A stretch of DNA of 64,000 nucleotides, taken from positions 39,168,534 to 39,232,533 of the forward strand of contig CM040741.1 of assembly GCA_022829145.1 (NCBI GenBank). The letters are read 5' to 3'. Below are positions 48,780 to 60,395 of the stretch, piece by piece. Both the position numbers and the translations under genes were made by a program. The notes beneath the pieces were generated by a model. That model did no database searches. It was not told the DNA's origin and worked only from the letters and a program-made list of their open reading frames with translations. Positions within the stretch are counted from its first letter, which is position 1; each line of letters starts with the position of its first letter. Source of the stretch: Albula goreensis. Taxonomy: Eukaryota; Chordata; Actinopteri; Albuliformes; Albulidae.

Positions 48780-49240
48780 GACAGTGTGACAAGCAGAAGG
48801 AACTCCACTTCAGGATCCGGTTGCTGGTCCAGTCAATCCAGGGGTTATGTTTGACGAGCCAGGGTGTCCTAGCACCACCGCTGCTTGAGGAGAGTGGATG
48901 AGGTAAAACACAATAGTCTCTCGATGGTTGCCAGAAAGGAGCAAACTCACCGGCGGTGTGACATGCGTGATGCGGACGAGAGGAGCGGCTGTGATGGCTA
49001 GCACCTCCAGGGGTTCCTGAAGAGGAAGGCTGGGCAGGTGGAGCTGGGAGGCAAACTCAGTGTCCATGAAGTTCCCATCTGCTCCTGAGTCCAGAAGAAC
49101 GGTGACAACCTGGCGAACACCATCCACTAGGAGGGATGCAGTCAATAAAGAGCGGGCATTAGTGGATTGACAAAAAGGGGTTGCGCTCACCTGTACTCCC
49201 CCAGCTATGACGGAGCGTTGGCCCTTTAACGGACAGTTCA
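48780..49240 (-). pseudogene. Chromovirus aspartic protease region
   Basis: A frame beginning just after the knuckle contains VTVLLDSGADGNFMDTEF, with the DSGAD active site at about 49091-49077, and later AAVVLGHPG. This is the pepsin-like retroelement protease. The frame is lost near 48830-48850 and the linker to RT is spread over other frames ([18 protein letters not shown] near 48690). Confidence 0.85.
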
Positions 49241-49249
49241 CAACAAAGT

Positions 49250-50127
49250 GGCCAGGGTCCCGCAGTAAAGGCAGGCTTTGGATCTGATGCGGCGTTGTCG
49301 CTCAGCAGGAGTAAGATGAGTGCGGTTACTTGGCCTGGGCTCCGGGGTGGTGTCAGAAGTGCTCCGAACTGCTTGGGACCTCTCCAGCCTCTCCCTGCGT
49401 CGCCAGGTCAGACGGTGGTCAATGCGGATGGCCATTTCTATCAAGGTATTGAAATCCTCAGGCAGGTCATGGGAGATGAGTTCATCCTTGATGTCATCAG
49501 CTAGGCCATGGAGGAAGGCATCATACTGGGCTTCTTGGTTCCAGCCGCTGGTGGTTGCCAGGGTACGGAAGTTGATGGCGTAATCTGAGACTGTACTGCT
49601 TCCCTGCTGACTCCGGAGCATCTCCTGGGCGGCCTCCCGTCCGTGGCGAGAGCGGTCAAACACCCTTCTCATCTCCTCCATGAACATGGCGACTGATTTG
49701 CAGAATGATGATTGGGCCTCCCACACCACTGTTCCCCACTCTCTTGCTCTGCCAGTGAGTAGGGTAATGATGTAGGCGATCTTGGCCTGGTCTGAGGGAA
49801 GGTAGAGGGCTGGAGTTCAAACACCAAAGAGCATTGCAACAGAAAGGAGCGGCAGGCGCCCGACTCCCCAGCATAGGCCTCTGGAGGTGGTAGGAGGGGC
49901 TCTCTGGTTGGGACAGCAGCAAGACTCCGAGAAGTTGTCAATGGAGTGGCAGCAGTAGACTCTCGCCCCAGCTGGAACTGTTGAAGCTGGACTGACAGGT
50001 TGCTCATATTGTCAGCAAAAGATATGAGAGTCTGTTTGACCGAGTCCAGTTGGGACTGGTGTTGCGCCAAAACTGCTCCTTGCTGGTCCAAAAGTGACCC
50101 GATCTGGCTGCTGTCTGCTGAATCCAT
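49250..50127 (-). pseudogene. Chromovirus gag, frameshifted
   Basis: The ATG at 50127 is only 17 nt after the 5' LTR and opens MDSADSSQIGSLLDQQGAV. A coiled-coil-like Q-rich segment and a proline-rich PLLPPPEAY segment follow. A frameshift near 49792-49797 moves the capsid-like part (VWEAQSSFCKSV, EEMRRVFDRS, YDAFLHGLADDIKDELI) to another frame. The frame ends at a zinc knuckle that starts CLYCG and is cut by a second frameshift near 49252-49258, beside a C-run. Gag would form the particle and its knuckle would bind RNA. Confidence 0.9.
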
Positions 50128-50132
50128 GTCTG

Positions 50133-50142
50133 GCGAGTTCGT
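50133..50142 (-). other. Primer-binding site, self-priming type
   Basis: Two bases inside the 5' LTR, the element strand reads ACGAACTCGC. This is the exact complement of GCGAGTTCGT at 45671-45662 in the 3' LTR, the predicted first 10 nt of the element's RNA. Known Tf1/sushi elements prime reverse transcription with the 5' end of their own RNA. The site does not begin with TGG, as a tRNA 3'-end site normally would. Confidence 0.75.
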
Positions 50143-50144
50143 AC

Positions 50145-50682
50145 TGTCAGGGTACAGTATGGATTCAGGCGCAGACAGAGTAAAATAAACCAATGTTTAT
50201 TTCAGCCAAATGAAATGTCCAAAAACGAGGTCAAGGCAAGCACGGGTCAAAACCAGGAGATCAAAAACAGCACCAAAACACAATCCAAAAACACGGTAGG
50301 GAAAACAGGCAAAAGTCGTAATCAGGCAGACACAGCAATAAGGTACAAATCAGGATCCAAAATCAGAAAAACGGGTAAACAGGCAAAAGTCAGGACAGGC
50401 AGGTCAGAACAGGAAAAAAGGCTTGTAGCGCAACTGGAAACAAAGTAACAGAGACGAACTCATGACGAACAAAGAAACACAAGGGATATAAATGCAACAG
50501 TAACGAAGTGAAACAGGGAACAGGTGAACTAATGGGCAGGTGAAACAGATCAGTAGTTAGCAATGAATCAATTAAACAATCAAGCTGTAACAAGGGGACG
50601 GGACAAGGACATGCAGGAAACAATTAAGCACATAGACAGGGAAAACAAAATGAAACAGAACTAAGCCACCGGTTTACTGACA
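50145..50682 (-). repeat. 5' LTR, 538 bp
   Basis: Differs from the 3' LTR by one extra A in an A-run, one extra G in a G-run, and two adjacent CpG-type substitutions (CATG here, CGCG in the other) at 50461-50464. Promoter, R region and polyadenylation signals are laid out as in the 3' copy. Confidence 0.95.
50486..50493 (-). promoter_or_regulatory. TATA-like box of the 5' LTR
   Basis: ATTTATAT on the element strand, about 25 nt upstream of the predicted transcript start near 50463. The position agrees with a normal TATA promoter, and the start coincides with the base predicted from the self-primer match. Confidence 0.6.
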
Positions 50683-50687
50683 GTAGC

Positions 50688-53600
50688 AACCTATATTTTA
50701 TATGACTGATGATCAGCACACCAGCCGTTAATGAAGTTGATTGTGTATTCACAGATATTTCGTGTTCCCAGCAGTTTTAATGACAAACTGAAAAAGGAAG
50801 GTTGAGTCTTAAAGCACTGGCGGTAGAAACCTTCACATTAATGCTTTTTTAATGTTTTCCTTTATATATTCGAGATGTTCATTGAAACAGCAGCTGTAAT
50901 GACTTCTTTATATGCAAATGTTGTATCTGTTATTGAACAGTGTGCTTAAACTAAACGCAGAAACTAATCTAAATACAGAAAGCGAATATGGCAAAAGTTA
51001 TTTCTGCAACTAGTTAAAGAAAAAAGCTTCATTGTTATGGGTGATGTTGACTTAACTACCCACATCTTCAGCCCATGCGAATTCTGTCATCAGAGATATG
51101 CCCCAAAAGTACATAGAAGGTATTTTTTTATTATTGCTGCAGTTATTATTGTTATCATCACAGACAACAGAAGCTAGAAGGCCTCCTTTTGTACTAAATA
51201 ATCTGAAAAGAAAAATGCAAATAGCTGGTAGACTCAAACATGAAACAGGTCAAGAATCTGAGACTTAAGAAAAGTATGCTAATGTGAATTCAAAAAGCAA
51301 ACAAAAAAATTGTTGGGCGCATGAATTCATAAATATCAGAATTAACACTGACGCTGAGGTTAAATTAAGACAGTTTCATTAACATATCGTGGTTTAACCA
51401 AGGGTATAATGTCACACCATTTTTGACACCGATCAATCGTGATGAAAAACACATTAAACATCACAGTTAAAATGATTGGAGTTCTGGGTGTTTAAGTACA
51501 TTAAATTCCATATTTGCAACTGTAAATATATACACTTAATGCTGTATGAAAAATTTACTTACTGTAGTATAAAACACAGATTCGATACTTGAAAAGTGTT
51601 TGTTTGTGGAAATGAGCCGCAACCTGGTTTGTAAATTATCCATCCACCCTCCCTTAGCCTCCTCTGCATGTATGGATTAATAGAATTAATCTATTTTGAT
51701 CCCAGCACATATATAAAACCAACCCAGCAAACATACATTCCTAAATATACATAATTGCAATTTCTTAAGTGTAACTACCAATGTGAGAGGGTTCTTTGGG
51801 GTCCACACCATGTTCCCAGGGCCCAAAGGTTGTTAATCCTGCATATTAAAAATTGATCTTGTCTTAAATTTGTGCCAATCATCATAATTATATTCGAATT
51901 AATTTTTCAAATTAAGTTCAAATAAAATGACATGTAAAAACCTTCATTTTAAACATTCCTATTGCTACATTTTTCTTGTGTGTTTGAAGAACAGAGTACC
52001 TTTGGAAGCAGCTTGTCCAAAATCATCATTTCAGGTATTATTTACTGATCATTTACAATCAGGTTATAACATTTTGTTAATATACCAGAGGTATAGACAT
52101 TATTGTAATAATATTATTATTATTATTATTTGTTGAGGGTCCATAGGATTGAAGTAACATGTGGCTGTTTTCAGTTTAAAAAATATAAAAATGTCACTGA
52201 GGGAACAAAGGACCTTGAAAAAACAGAACCCAGGAAACAAAGTTACACTTGTGTTTCTTGCAACTGTTATCATGAGTCCTGCTCTCCTCAGTTACTGTTT
52301 TCTTTGGTAACTGGCAGCTTTTTAGAAACATAGCAATGCACTCTTGTTGTCATGCATTGAAACATACTACATATCCCAATCTCCACCTCCCTCACCTTTG
52401 ACACATATTTTAAGCCAATCAAGAAGAGGTAGGATTTACATCATCCTCCTGCCATGGGTGGCCTTGTTCAAGAATTACAGCTTTCATGTCACACAGCTGC
52501 TTTAACAACAGCAAATGGTTGACACTCTGAAATGCCCTGAACAAATAGAAACAGAAATCTCTGCAGCTATATATACTGACAAATCATTCGTAATGACTGG
52601 GCCTGGAAATGATGTGATATTTTCAAGAAAAATGCTGTATACCATGCCTTTACCTGCTTTATATTACTGTTATTTAGAATAAATATAATACACAAACATG
52701 GAATTGAGGTAGATGGTTTTAGGAATGGCTCTCTATTCCAGCTTTTCCCCTCCTCCCCTGTGTCAGTATCAGGTGAAACGTGGTGAGCATTGGGTGTGTT
52801 TAACTCTTTTAAAAGGTAGACATTCCTCTGTCATAAATTAAATTGACAAATAAATCTGGCAAAGCTTTCATAGCTCTCAGAATTGGGTTTGGAAACTCAG
52901 GGATGACGAAACTAAAATAGCCTAAGCTGCCACTAGTTAGATTATTTATTAATATTTACAAATGTGTGCAGCTGAGCAGAAATACATATTAACATTGACA
53001 GTAACACTGGCTATACAGTTTGTTTTGGGTAATTAGGTAGTTTGAATTCATACCAATTACTTAGCAAGGGTCACAAAACCCATCCATGTGCTTTTCATTT
53101 CTGTTTGTTCATTCAAGAGAAATATGAAAATCATCTGAACAATCCACCAGACAGTCTCCGCCTGTTATCAAATCACATTACAGTCCATGTGGTCTTCAGG
53201 GAACCCAATCTAGCTCTAATCAAAGGGAAATCTTACAGTGAGACCAAACCAATACCTCGCTTGCATCAAGAGTAATAAACTAGAACATTTCTCTATTCAG
53301 GAACTTTTAAAGAGAACAGAGCTAAAGCTACCATCTCTGCATTTTATTGATTAATTCAACAAGATCTTAAAAACTCTTTTTAAGCATATTTGACATGACA
53401 CGGGAACTCTGAATTACTTGGAATGATATACAATGTAGTTGCTGCAACAGGCACAGTTGTACAAGTTAAAATAATTTATACAGATGCAAATTACATGTCA
53501 TGATTGCTGTTTTACGCATTCATCCTAATTTAACACAATCATGTGATGTTTATTCATTTGTTTAAAACAAAAAAGTGGGAAAAGCTATAATTTTACACCA

Positions 53601-55199
53601 GGTGTTAATGAGTTTCAATGGCTTCAAGTAATTGTCTGATAAGGGATTTCATAAAATTTTGGATTTATGTGAAAAAACAACACTCTTTCATCCGTTGAAG
53701 ATCTTAGGCATGAATTTAATGTACAACTAAATACTGTGTAAAAATTCCTGCAGATCCTACAGAAGTTTTCTGTTGAAAACAAAATTTGTAAACCTACCCA
53801 GACCACTTTAGAATTTGCAACTCTAGAACATCAGCATGGCAGCAGCCAAAGTTTCATATTTACAGAACAACTGCCACTGGAGCACATTAATCCTCAATAA
53901 AAAAAAAAAAAAATGGCACAGTGTGAAGACTTTCGTGGAGATATAACCCTGGATGAGTAGGCGGAGGTATGCTGATATGCCCAAGTATAAACTATTAAAA
54001 CATGTTTTAAAATGCTTCAATATATATGGTTTATTATTTTTATATTTCGCCATCATAAAGGCACCATCATTAATGCATGCAAATATCTCCAACTTGAGTT
54101 ACATATGGGAAATAGGGGATAGCCTCTTCATTACTCTTGGGAATGCATTAAAATTCAAGTGTTTTGGAGAGATGAAGTGAGGCTTCTGTCATCTTCTACT
54201 AACAAGAAAATACCATTATGCCCTTAGCTGAATTTGAGGTCTTTTCCCCACAGAGAGTCATTTAGACAATAAGGCAATAGAAATAAGAATATTATTGTTT
54301 TTTGCTTACTTCACCTGATAGCTCAGTTTTGGAAGAGTTTTAATACACCAAGCAGTGTAAGTCAGCTATTCAGTTATGAAGAATCAGTCTGCTTTCCAAA
54401 AAGTATGAAATTTATTTATGGATTCTTTTCAAAAGTGAACATTTTGCTGCAGCATTGAATTAATATATCCTAACCATTCAGTAAAAAAAAGGTACTGCTG
54501 TCAAAGGAAATAAAAAGTACCTTGTCCCTTTGTTCTCATGTGCATTAATGTTTTTGTATGATATATTGTATGTTATTTTATACTGAATTTTTGTGTTTGT
54601 TCCGATGCCTAAGAAAATTAAAACTTACTTGTTAAGAAGGACACAATTCTGAGAGCATGCTGGCATACTTTTCAACAGGTTCATACTATTATATCTCCAT
54701 TTTTGAGTTTGATACATGCATATTAAGCCTTTGCTATCATTTGTGCCATGTTAAGTCACTCTGTGAGTATTACTGTTCATTGAAATTATGCTGTGACTAA
54801 AACTTACATAAATGACTGTAATGATGAAACTGTTTTCCACTTAGTGACAATCTTTTTTTAGAGGTTTATGATTTTTTCTTTTTAATGACATTGATTATAC
54901 GTTTTTGTTGGTATTTCTATTACTATGTTAAAAATGTATGTTTTCAATGTATGATTGCTTTTACAGTGACAGGTTCCATGCTGCGTTCTCATTTTAGTTT
55001 ACTGCTGTTTGTAGAAATAAAAATAGAAATGATTGATTGTAAAATTGCAAGGAACAGTAGTGGTGTGACAATGCTGATGATTATCATTATGAGGATAAGT
55101 ATAGTTGGACATGTTCCTTTGAAATATTTCTCATGATATTATTGAATGTTTTCGATGTATTAGGCTGAATTGTGACGTGTAGGCTCACTGTATGAGACT
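50688..55199. other. Non-coding DNA, no gene recognised
   Basis: About 4.5 kb of AT-rich sequence with one (ATT)n run at 52109-52131 and an A-run near 53899-53913. No domain in any frame. Confidence 0.45.
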
Positions 55200-55400
55200 G
55201 ACTAACTAATCATGGATGTGTTTCTCAAAAGCATCGCTGTTAACAATGGTTGTAACCTCCGTTGTGAGAACTGTAGTTAGCAGTTATGGTGTTTCTGAAA
55301 ACCGTAGTTCCAATGAACGTTTGCAACCACCTTTGTAAAGCTGTGTTGTTGGAATGACAGCTCTGGAGCTGTAGTTAGAAGTGTAATTCATGTTCTATCA
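55200..55400. other. Short internally repetitive stretch, possible old MITE
   Basis: Words GTGTTTCTCAAAAGCATCG and GTGTTTCTGAAAACCGTAG, GTAGTTAGCAGT and GTAGTTAGAAGT recur within about 170 bp. This resembles subterminal repeats of a decayed DNA transposon, but no termini are defined. Confidence 0.3.
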
Positions 55401-55702
55401 TGGATACAGAAAATCCACATTTCTCATTGGCTGGCAGGTGTTGATTAAATTTGTAAATCATGGACACCTTGAACAAAGGCACGGCCAAAAGTTTTATCAC
55501 CGTCCTTCAATATGCTGTGTCGATACAATGGTTATTGTGCCAGCCATAGCCTTGTCAATAACAGTCAGCTGTTTCATTCACTTATGAACACTTTAAGTAA
55601 TTTGTTAGCTAATATTAAAACTTCAAAGTATAAAAACCACAATGGACCATTTTCACATTAATTTTAATTTATTTGGCGAGGATTAAACGTTTGAGGATAC
55701 TA

Positions 55703-56065
55703 TTTATAGTGACAGGATATGATTTTTGAGCCGAAAAAAGTGACCATTTATTGAAATGACCACACCTCACAAGTAACTGTGATATAAGCGACATAACACC
55801 CTCCAGGGTGTCTGCTGTATCTTTGGGAATATTTTCTGTGTTGTCTACTAGTTGCGATCAACGGGCATTTCGAACCATGACAGTTCTTGACATTAATGGT
55901 TGCCTACTCCAGCGCAAAGTAGTGCTGATCATCTATAGTGACAGGATATGTCTTAAAATAATCATATTTTGAGCCTAAAAAGTGAAAATATATTGAAATG
56001 ACCACACCTAGCAAGGAACCATTATATAAGGGGCATAACACCTCCATTGAGTGTCCATTGTACGA
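55703..56065. repeat. Duplicated TATA-bearing block, two copies 229 bp apart
   Basis: Both copies start TATAGTGACAGGATATG (55705 and 55934). They share TTTTGAGCC-AAAAA-GTGA, ATTGAAATGACCACACCT-, a TATAA word (GATATAAGC and TATATAAGG) and CATAACACC. Copy 2 carries a small insertion near its start. Confidence 0.75.
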
Positions 56066-56759
56066 ATGTGAGGGACTTAGAGTAAGTTTTGCGTCGTGGA
56101 GTTCTTTGCCTCAACCTCATCCCCTACATTTGTATAACGGACACCTCATCGGGTGTCATACCTTCTTTTGTTCCTCCCGACCGAGTCTTACCAATATGAC
56201 ACAGGAGAGTCTCTCAGCTGTTGTTAGTAAAGCTGCATTAAATAAGACTTTTTTCTCTGAATCTCTTAGTTATAACAAGATCTTGTTGATGTAGCAGGTT
56301 TGTGTTTATAGGTGTTGTATTCGCAATTTGCACCTCAACTTCCCTATCTACTGAGCTACCTCTGCCCAACTTTAGCTGTTAGCATATCTACAACTTGAGG
56401 AATGTAGATAGTGAGCTACACATATAAAGACCAAATGTTTTACCTAGAATTAACATGCAATGTGACATGTTTAAAACATTCAGTGATCATCTTTGTCTTT
56501 GTTTATGACACTACTTGAGTTTAGGAACTGGTCCCTGTATTTTGAGAAAGTGAAACACTCCAAATGCTGAATCGTGTCATTAACAACATAGTTCAATTTA
56601 TTGTGGTTTGTACAACCGTGGTTCCCATTTGCGACATACTCTCTGTGGTTTTGCCATGAACACTTTATTCCTCCAGTTCATACGATAATGAGCCTTTTCT
56701 TCTTCCTACACTGCAGACACACAAATCCTACACTGCCTGTGCCATAGAGGCAAACAAAG
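56066..56759. other. Non-coding DNA after the duplicated block
   Basis: A plus-strand frame (55998-56294) begins inside copy 2 of the block and ends FFSESLSYNKILLM; it has no domain I recognise. A near 56145-56170 segment (GGACACCTCATCGGGTGTC) is an inverted echo of the CATAACACC-GTGTCC sequence of the block. Confidence 0.35.
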
Positions 56760-57015
56760 TCAGCATACACTTTATTCATGCATAACCAGATACCTGGCTG
56801 TCCAGGAGAGGCCACTAGAGACCAATAAGACTAACATACATAACCAGTTTAACTGCATCTTAGCCCCATTGAGACCGAGCAAGCTGTTGCCTTGCCAATG
56901 CAGGCCTCCGGCCATGGCCAGTAATGGTATGGCTGGGATTTGAATGCCCAGTCACAGGGCTCACACTTGCTTCCCAAATAAATGCCGTACTGCATGAGCC
57001 AACTGGACGCATCCC
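56760..57015 (-). mobile_element. SINE copy D (minus strand)
   Basis: On the minus strand: a tRNA-like head with A-box-like TTGGCTCATGCAGTACGG and B-box-like GGCATTCAAATCCC, then CATTACTGGCCATGGCCGGAG and GGCAAGGCAACAGCTTGC, then CTCTAGTGGCCTCTCC. The distal block and A-tail are missing, so it is 3'-truncated. Confidence 0.7.
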
Positions 57016-58831
57016 TAAAGCTTTGTCGGAGATTGAAGTTGAGACTATGTGATCCGTACAGTGACCTTGATACAACCTAGCGTATGATACTGTATCCCAA
57101 AGAATTGTGAAAATATATCTTATCATGAGTTTGGTGTACTGTCTCATCTGAACTGCAAGACATATTGTTTACAGTGTTTTAATTACCATTCCTGCACACT
57201 TTGTCCTCAGGGACATTGTAAAATAAAATACTGACGGCTGCAAAGTTGTCACTGGGCTTTATGGACTCTCGTGTGGCCATTGAGCTGCTTTTGGCTGGTG
57301 TGATGGTTTATAGTTATTGATAAGGTCAATACTGTGATGCTTGGGCATGCAGTGGATGGATTAGGTTAAAGTCGAAAATCTCTAAGGAGCAAAGGCTGCA
57401 AATATTAGCTCTCCGCAAGCGTGTCTGATCAGTGAAAGCTTCCAGCGGGGAGGATTTTTTTCTGTTTCTTTTGCTTTCATGCTTTTTTTGTTCTCTCAGT
57501 TTAACAGTTTCCTACCCTCTCTCTTCATCTCAGTCAGGTTTCAGCAGACCTTCATCTTCGCACTGCCTATCCGATCTCTTCACCAAAGGTGTATAGGAAG
57601 GGGACAAGGCATCATTTTTCACTGGACGGCTAGATGAGGCACCATCTGTTGTCCTTGTGTATTATGTATGAGACACACGCCCGTCTCAGGTGAATTATGC
57701 TGAGCGAAGCCACTTGAACTTTCATGATATTCATTTAGAACGAATATTACAAACTGCGTCGCCGTTTAGAAGAAATTTTTCATTACAGCTTTGTCCAAAA
57801 CGTGACCTCCTAATCTTCACACAATGAAATCACGTGGGCTGCTCTTCTTAAAATCCATTATTGAGAGACTGGAGGCATGTGTCTCAGGTTCACATGGGTG
57901 AAGAACTAACCCAAGCCTTTCATAAGACGAGAATGGCTGTCGATCTCTCAAATAGGCATTTCTTAAACTCCTTAGGATGACTACCAATCCAACACCTCTC
58001 CGTTTTAATGTTTTTCTATTGATATATTACTGTACAGAGAGAGGTGTTTTACAGAGTTGAACAAAATACTGGTAAGCTTTTATACAACATTAAAATCATC
58101 AGGTGTTGAGCTTTTGCTGTCTGTCTGCACTAAGTCATGTGGGATGTACGCGCTGCGTAAGAGCTTTAATGGTGCACATTAATCACGGCCTGTCTTAATC
58201 ACGAGAAACGCTCTTTCATATCGGTGATCAAGTGAGTGTCAGGCCAGCCACCCCCCCCAACTCCTCTGGCTTTGAGATATGAAGCAGTGTCAGCTTTCAG
58301 AATGATCATCTCCGATAATTCGGACACTGCGGCGGCAGGTATTATCTGTCCTGACTCGGACAACAAGCTGTGGGGGGTATTTGATTGAGTGGCGGCAGAA
58401 ACAGAGGGGGCGGGGCAGTCTCTCGAGCTCCCCAGCCTGCAGACTTGATTGATCGGCTGTGTTCCAGTGCAGTACCTCACATTCGTCAATAAATATTAAC
58501 CTGGTTAGCATTGAATGAAATCCAAATCCACTGTGGTTCTTCTCCCCCCCCCCTCTCTCTCTGTCTCTGTCATTGGGGTGGTGACATGTGCCTTCACACC
58601 TCAGATTCTCATCTGGCCTTCCAATGTCATTTGTCAGATCCAGGATCCCCTCCCCCCATTCAGACCTAAGGGATAAAAGCTTTATTTATGCTCTTAAATA
58701 AGGCAACATACATACAGCTGGTCCGTTGGAGGGCAAACCAGCTCCACAAGAAAACAACAACGACTGACACAGACCCACATATACATAGAGGCATCTGAGA
58801 TTCCACCACTATAAGCCTCACATTTGTGACA

Positions 58832-58832
<1 letters not shown>
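57016..58832. other. Non-coding DNA, no gene recognised
   Basis: Includes a C/T-rich run at 58543-58570 and a run of C near 58252. The frames at 58199-58511 overlap each other on the same strand and show no domain. Confidence 0.4.

Positions 58833-58873
<41 letters not shown>
58833..58873. repeat. (CA)n(TA)n microsatellite
   Basis: About 16 CA units followed by four or five TA units. Confidence 0.95.
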
Positions 58874-58874
<1 letters not shown>

Positions 58875-59970
58875 ATCCTTGAGTTAAAAGCACTTGGACG
58901 GCATCTGTCACTGGTGTTAATTCTCTTTCTAATATTGCATAGCAGGAGATTGCCCTGTTAATCCTCTTGACATGCTTATTCCGCCTGGTAGCATCCCTTA
59001 TATCCTAGATAGACCCTTTTAAGTGCCTGGACATGTGTTCTGAAGCCCCATCTCATTTTAACACACAGGCAAGGACACATACGGTTCGCATATTCAAACC
59101 CACCAGGCAGCGTTTCACAAAATCTATTCACAAAATTAACTAATTACAAACCTTAATTACAGTGACAGCTGTTGGTGTGTGAATGTATGGAGAATAAATA
59201 TATTCTATGTGGTTTGTAGTGGAAAACCCTTAAATATCTTCAAACCATTCAAGTAATGATGGATTTCCATATGAACAACAGGCATATTATTAGACAAGGG
59301 AGATTTAAACTCTGGACCACAAGCCACACAGTACTATATGAATTCCATCAAAAACATATTATTTCTAATAGACGTAAGACTGCCAGAAAAGGCAGAACAA
59401 TCGTACAATTTCTAGCTTGCCAAAAGTTCTCAGACAACAAATATTCCATTATTTGGTTGGTATCTCTTTTGCAGTGACATTTATACAAGGTTTAAACCAT
59501 CTTTCTCCCTCATTCATCTTTCAGTAAATTTTTACTGGAATAATAACCCATGTTACAACATTTTATTTTCCCTCTGTTTGCATTCTTGTGATAACTATCT
59601 AATTCAAATATTCACAGCCTACATCTCTTTCCTGTGCAATATAAGAGGCCATGCCCATACATGAATATGATTAGATGATGATTCATACTTTATTGTTCAC
59701 TATAAATAGAATGCTGATCATTACATTCAAGATGTTGCTGTTGTTGCCTATGTGAAATGAAAAAACAATGAAAAGAAAGGAATTAAATATTGCGGCAAAG
59801 CAATGTCCACGTTCAGTTGCCTGTAATGAATATGTGTATATTGTATCCTCAAAGCAAAGATAAATTAATTGACATTATCATATTGCTTATCATGAGTTCA
59901 GACATTTCAAATATGATCTATTACCAATTTTTCAGCGCGCAGGAAACAATCTGTAAATTGGCAATAGTCT
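58874..59970. other. Non-coding DNA, nothing recognised
   Basis: AT-rich with small chance frames. Confidence 0.45.
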
Positions 59971-60395
59971 AAAGGACAACTAAGCATTTTATATAAATTA
60001 TCTCAGTTATGTCGTATTCCATTATGTGTCAATTATAAACTTGCTTCATTAACTTCTCAAATGTAACGAATGGCATAGAGTTTTGGGAGCAAATCATTAT
60101 AATTTTGTCCAAAATATGACCTTGCAGTTTTCATGTCATAATCAAATAACAGAAAGCGGGTTCGAGGATAGGCAGGGGGTGCGAAGGCTTGCTGTGTCTC
60201 CTGGATCTGGAACAACTGCAACTCTGTATGAAAGGTATACTCTGAATGTGAAGAGAAGCCATTTTAGACCCCCTGTACAGAAGCTCTGCATTCTCATATT
60301 GCTTAAATGACTTTAATCAAAGGGACAATTAGCCATTAAATATAAAACAATGTAGCTATTTAGCATTTCATAATGTGCCATTTATAAATATGCAG
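59971..60395. repeat. AT-rich block in two diverged copies
   Basis: Copy 1 (59971-60043) and copy 2 (60319-60393) share the order AAAGG(G)ACAA-TA, GC-ATT--ATATAAA, TTCCATTATGTG / TTTCATAATGTG and CAATTATAAACTTGC / CATTTATAAATATGC. They are separated by about 275 bp. Confidence 0.5.

Larger units (their letters stand above)
45354..50682 (-). mobile_element. Full-length chromodomain Ty3/gypsy retrotransposon (chromovirus, Tf1/sushi-like)
   Basis: Minus-strand element of 5.3 kb with LTRs at 50145-50682 (5') and 45354-45889 (3'), TG...CA ends with the inverted terminus TGTCAG/CTGACA, and the 5-bp target duplication GTAGC at 45349-45353 and 50683-50687. Gag, protease, RT, RNase H, integrase and a C-terminal chromodomain follow in order, which defines a chromovirus. 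The primer-binding site points to self-priming, as in the Tf1/sushi group. The LTRs are more than 99% identical, so the insertion is recent, but gag-pol is cut by about ten frameshifts. Confidence 0.95.
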
